A stretch of 47,011 nucleotides of DNA from an uncultured Myxococcales bacterium (lineage in GTDB: Bacteria; Myxococcota_A; UBA9042; CAIXZC01): NCBI GenBank assembly GCA_903895725.1, contig CAITUV010000042.1:1-47011 (forward strand). Direction: 5' to 3'. The notes beneath the pieces were generated by a model. That model saw only the letters and a list, made by a program, of their open reading frames with translations. It searched no databases and was not told the origin of the DNA. A program made the translations under genes and the position numbers. Every line of letters begins with the position of its first letter. Position 1 is the stretch's first letter. Positions 44,122 through 47,011 of this stretch are shown in pieces.

Positions 44122-46323
44122 TCAATACCGGCATCCCTGCGCCGCGTCCATGAAGGCCCCATCGGTGGCGTCGACGGTACCGGTGCGGTCCAGATCTGCG
44201 CCTTCACACCACTGGTTGGCCGCGCGGCAGGGCGTGCCCGGATAGGCCGTCGACTTCTGTGCGAAAAGAGTCTTGTCTCCCTCGTCGACCGTACCGCTGC
44301 CGTCCAGGTCCGGGCGGCTGCAGCCGAGCTTCGCCCAGGTGCAGTCCAGGAGTTGCGGAGCGGCTTCGCACAGCGCCAGTGCCTCGAGCAGCTTGATTCC
44401 GCCGACGACCTGGTGGTGGTGCGTCACCACCGGTGCCCACTCGGTCAGAGTTCCGTTGTGGAGCTGCCTCGCCTCGTAGCCATCTCCCGCGCGGCGCAGA
44501 GGCGGCGTGTCGCCATAGGCATCCTTGTAGCGCTGCTGGACCGATTCGCTGGCACCGGCAAGCTCCTCCTGGGCTATCTGCAGGATCTCCGCGTCGGTCT
44601 TCAGGGGCGCCGGCACGGTGTCGGGCAGGTCGGGAAGAGACTCGAGGTACGCCATCATCCACTCGGCCCGGGCAAATCCATTCATGTCCTCGAGGGGAAC
44701 GGTGAGACCGCCGGCTGCGGCGAGCAGGCCAGCCTCGTACATGCGGTTGGCCAGGCTGGCAGGATCGGTCGACGCGTACATCAGCTCTCCGAACATGCGC
44801 ATGGTCTGCGTGATCTCGTCGAGCGCCTTGCGGGCGTCTTCCAGGAGCGCCTGGTTTCCGGTGAGCTCTGCATAGTGGACGAGGTCGAGCACCGCCAGCG
44901 TCTTCTCGCCGAAGTCATCCTGAAAGCTGCCGATGAGCGACTTGGCCGAGCCGGGGGAGTCCTTCTCGAGCTTCTCGATGACCTCGAGCAGCGGCTCTCC
45001 CAGCAGATGGAGCTCACCGATGTTGATCCAGTCCTTGCCGCAGTAAGCCTCGCCGATGGTATTGCAGGTCTGGACCGGATCAGGGGTCTTGCATTCGTCG
45101 AAGATGGTGAGGAGCTTCTCGACCGATCCCGGGGCCGGGAGCTCCGGAAGCGGCATGGCGAGGCCCTGCGACGAAAGGGCCCGGGCCAGGTAGACCATCT
45201 GGCAGTCGGACAGGCTTCCAAGGTCCTCAGCTTCACTTTCTCCGTCGGGTCGCACGCCGCCCGAGACTACCAGCGTCTGGTAGTCATGGAATTCGTCTAC
45301 CGTCATGATTCGGCCACCGTTGTCCTCGATGAGATCGCCGATGCGCTGGCCGGCCTCCCATGCCTGCGACGCCGCATCCCGAACATCCTGGGAGGCATCG
45401 GGATCCTGCATCGCCTCGAGGGCAGCGATGTAGCCGGCGGTCAGGTCGGGGAAGTTGTCGCGGGAGTTGTGATTGCTCCAGAATGCACCTTCCCAAGGGT
45501 ACGGGGCCGGCGTGCGCTTCATGGAGGCGCAGCAGTTGCTGACCCGCAGGAAGTCCGGCATGTGATTGAAGCTGTAGGTCACGCTGTAGGGGCCGATTTC
45601 GTTGGTCGGCATATAGTTGAGCAGGATGTCCGACGGATCCTCGCGGTAGGTCATCTTCACACCCGAGTAGAACGTCCCGAGCATTTCCGCCTCGAGCTCA
45701 GGTGCAATCGAAAGCAGCGAGGCTGCTGGCTTTCCGTCCCGAGTCCTCACCACGGTCCCGGCCATCCCATCCACGACCCTCGTCCAGCCGGGGTAAACGT
45801 TCCTTGCGGTCATGCCCGGGTGCCCGCTGACTGCCTCGTAGAACACCAGGCCGTTGAACATCCGGATGGCGGCAAGAGCCGTCGTACGGGTCCTGAACGT
45901 CTTGTACGCCTGCCAGGTGGCTCGGGCGGACACGCCGATGTCGTTGTTGTCATTGGGGCCGGGAACAACTTCCCATTCGTCTCCCGTGCGGGCCACGCCG
46001 ACCTTCCCGATGTTCGAGCCGAACCCGACGTCGCCCGCCAGCATGAACCGGTTGAACGCGACAAGGCCACGCTCGACCCGCTCCCGGTAGTAGAGCTTGA
46101 ACGCCCGGGCGGCAGAGTCGACATCCGGCACGGGCTGCTCCAGGGGCTCAGGCGAAACGTCCGTCAGCTCCGCCCGCGCTTCCGAAGTTCCGGCGGCCTC
46201 GGCCGCAACGTCCTGAGCCGCGTCCCCAGCGGTCTTGTCCCTGCTGCCACAACCGGTCGCTACACCGCCGAGGGCCAGCAACACCAGACAGGTAACTCGC
46301 CGCAGCGCCGAATAGTTGAACAT
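44122..46323 (-). CDS. Lipoprotein with C-terminal dockerin/EF-hand-like calcium sites, 733 aa
   Basis: Lipobox ATGC (Cys25), acidic linker, then about 600 residues of largely helical sequence that I do not recognise. Examples are WQAYKTFRTRTTALAAIRMF, WSNHNSRDNFPDLTAGYIAAL and LAVLDLVHYAELTGNQALL. The C-terminus has two calcium-loop repeats, DLDGSGTVDEGDKTLF (from 672) and DLDRTGTVDATDGAFM (from 710), separated by a cysteine-containing linker. This is the dockerin type-I arrangement. In myxobacteria such tails occur on many surface proteins and need not mean cellulosomes. GGAGGGA lies before ATG 46323. Confidence 0.85.
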   Translation of the reverse strand: MFNYSALRRVTCLVLLALGGVATGCGSRDKTAGDAAQDVAAEAAGTSEARAELTDVSPEPLEQPVPDVDSAARAFKLYYRERVERGLVAFNRFMLAGDVGFGSNIGKVGVARTGDEWEVVPGPNDNNDIGVSARATWQAYKTFRTRTTALAAIRMFNGLVFYEAVSGHPGMTARNVYPGWTRVVDGMAGTVVRTRDGKPAASLLSIAPELEAEMLGTFYSGVKMTYREDPSDILLNYMPTNEIGPYSVTYSFNHMPDFLRVSNCCASMKRTPAPYPWEGAFWSNHNSRDNFPDLTAGYIAALEAMQDPDASQDVRDAASQAWEAGQRIGDLIEDNGGRIMTVDEFHDYQTLVVSGGVRPDGESEAEDLGSLSDCQMVYLARALSSQGLAMPLPELPAPGSVEKLLTIFDECKTPDPVQTCNTIGEAYCGKDWINIGELHLLGEPLLEVIEKLEKDSPGSAKSLIGSFQDDFGEKTLAVLDLVHYAELTGNQALLEDARKALDEITQTMRMFGELMYASTDPASLANRMYEAGLLAAAGGLTVPLEDMNGFARAEWMMAYLESLPDLPDTVPAPLKTDAEILQIAQEELAGASESVQQRYKDAYGDTPPLRRAGDGYEARQLHNGTLTEWAPVVTHHHQVVGGIKLLEALALCEAAPQLLDCTWAKLGCSRPDLDGSGTVDEGDKTLFAQKSTAYPGTPCRAANQWCEGADLDRTGTVDATDGAFMDAAQGCRY

Positions 46324-46624
46324 ATGTCTCCCTCCGCCCTGAGGAGCCTGACAGGAGGTTCATACCACGCCCCGTCCCTGGCAGCCAGCACTTGTCCCGT
46401 GCGCGGAATGCGAGCGAACGGAGTCAGCGGGGCTCCGCCCACCGCTCATACGAACGCCCGCTGTGGGTCGGCCGGTCTGCCAGCGGCACCCCGTCACCGC
46501 CGCTGTCGCGCCATGACCTGGGATTTTGCGCCGCCAGGGCAAGACGCCATCGGACGATCCGCTTCGAGACGAGCATAACATACTGCAACTGTGCTACTCT
46601 CTGGCGCAGCGACGGAGGGATACC
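46324..46624. other. Divergent intergenic region of 301 bp
   Basis: Separates two divergently transcribed lipoprotein genes, so it should hold both promoters. No convincing -35/-10 pair, operator or small gene was found in it. Confidence 0.5.
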
Positions 46625-47011
46625 ATGAAGAAGCAGCTTGCGCTGGTTGGCATGACGGCTTGCCTGCTTGCAGTGCTGGTCGCATGCGGGGAGAAGAAGA
46701 ACGAGCCTGCACAGGAGGGGAAAGTTGCCGAGGCGATGAAGAGCGGCTCCACGAGGGGCTCTGCACCGGCCGCACCTGAGGCCACTGCGGAGCCCGCCGC
46801 GCAGCCTGCGGAGGCACCTGAGGCCACTGCGGAGCCCGCCGCGCAGCCTGCGGAGGCAACTTCAGCCGCTGCGGAGCCTGCCGCGCAGCCTGCGGAGGCA
46901 ACTTCAGCCGCTGCGGAGCCTGCCGCGCAGCCTGCGGAGGCACCTTCAGCCGCTGCGGAGCCTGCCGCGCAGCCTGCGGAGGCACCTTCAGCCGCTGCGG
47001 AGCCTGCCGCG
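46625..47011 (+). CDS. Lipoprotein with 14-residue Ala/Pro/Glu repeats, partial (right edge)
   Basis: Lipobox LVAC (Cys21), a short linker, then tandem repeats of the form APEATAEPAAQPAE up to the window edge. The 3' part is missing. GGAGGG lies 6 bases before ATG 46625. The repeats probably form an extended spacer between the lipid anchor and a domain beyond the edge. Confidence 0.8.
   Translation, partial: MKKQLALVGMTACLLAVLVACGEKKNEPAQEGKVAEAMKSGSTRGSAPAAPEATAEPAAQPAEAPEATAEPAAQPAEATSAAAEPAAQPAEATSAAAEPAAQPAEAPSAAAEPAAQPAEAPSAAAEPAA
46772..47011 (+). repeat. 42-bp coding tandem repeat
   Basis: Five full 42-bp units start at 46772, 46814, 46856, 46898 and 46940. A sixth is cut by the edge. 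Adjacent pairs are the most alike, which points to recent slippage or unequal exchange. Confidence 0.9.

Noticed and set aside
1..47011. tRNA, rRNA, insertion sequences or prophage genes
   Set aside because: Intergenic regions were scanned by eye for cloverleaf, transposase or integrase signs and none was found.

Overview
The window is high-GC and densely coding. It looks like a chromosomal segment of an uncultured Myxococcota (deltaproteobacterial) species. The reasons are the many very large cysteine-rich lipoproteins, a myxobacterial disulfide repeat, MopE-type DNDCDG motifs, and consistent GGAGG-type ribosome binding sites 4-9 bases before most starts. At least 18 of about 28 genes begin with a lipobox signal peptide, and none of these has Asp at +2, so the region mainly encodes an outer-membrane or surface proteome. 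No tRNA, rRNA, CRISPR array or insertion sequence was seen.

Layout. 3-905: 3' end of a cysteine-rich repeat gene with an in-frame TGA. 926-6250 (-): giant RHS/YD-repeat lipoprotein. 6618-9224 (-): Gly-rich, beta-helix-like lipoprotein. 9350-9559: a relic locus (truncated epimerase abutting a scrap of a cysteine-rich gene). 9729-15663 (+): UV-damage endonuclease, TIP30-like SDR, two surface lipoproteins. 15815-17395 (+): macro-SIR2 fusion, a candidate NAD-depleting defence protein. 17473-25859 (-): beta-barrel, three lipoproteins including a 1038-residue stalk protein, a DUF457-like membrane protein, and small envelope proteins. 26114-30478 (+): a four-gene envelope redox operon. 30691-34194 (+): second stalk protein with an ALK/LTK-like Gly-rich tip. 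34289-36336 (-): HExxH lipoprotein and a secreted protein. 36592-44022 (+): TSP1-containing lipoprotein, SDR, beta-barrel, third stalk protein. 44122-46323 (-): dockerin/EF-hand-tailed lipoprotein. 46625-end (+): repeat-rich lipoprotein, cut by the window edge.

The most notable result is in the redox operon. Its first gene appears split by TGA, but reading TGA as selenocysteine gives an uninterrupted 234-residue thioredoxin-fold lipoprotein with a W-Sec-G-A-C active site. A 7-bp hairpin with an AGTT loop 28 nt downstream fits a bacterial SECIS. The gene overlaps (ATGA) a pentaheme c-type cytochrome lipoprotein, followed by a DUF2318 lipoprotein and a CxxC thioredoxin-like lipoprotein. Together they suggest an undescribed outer-membrane-tethered thiol/selenol-heme electron-transfer system.

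A second theme is modular surface architecture. Three paralogues share a head of about 260 residues and a stalk of Dictyostelium CTDC-like DGNPCT repeats, but end in different C-terminal tips. Other lipoproteins carry further eukaryote-like modules (TSP1, ALK-type Gly-rich).
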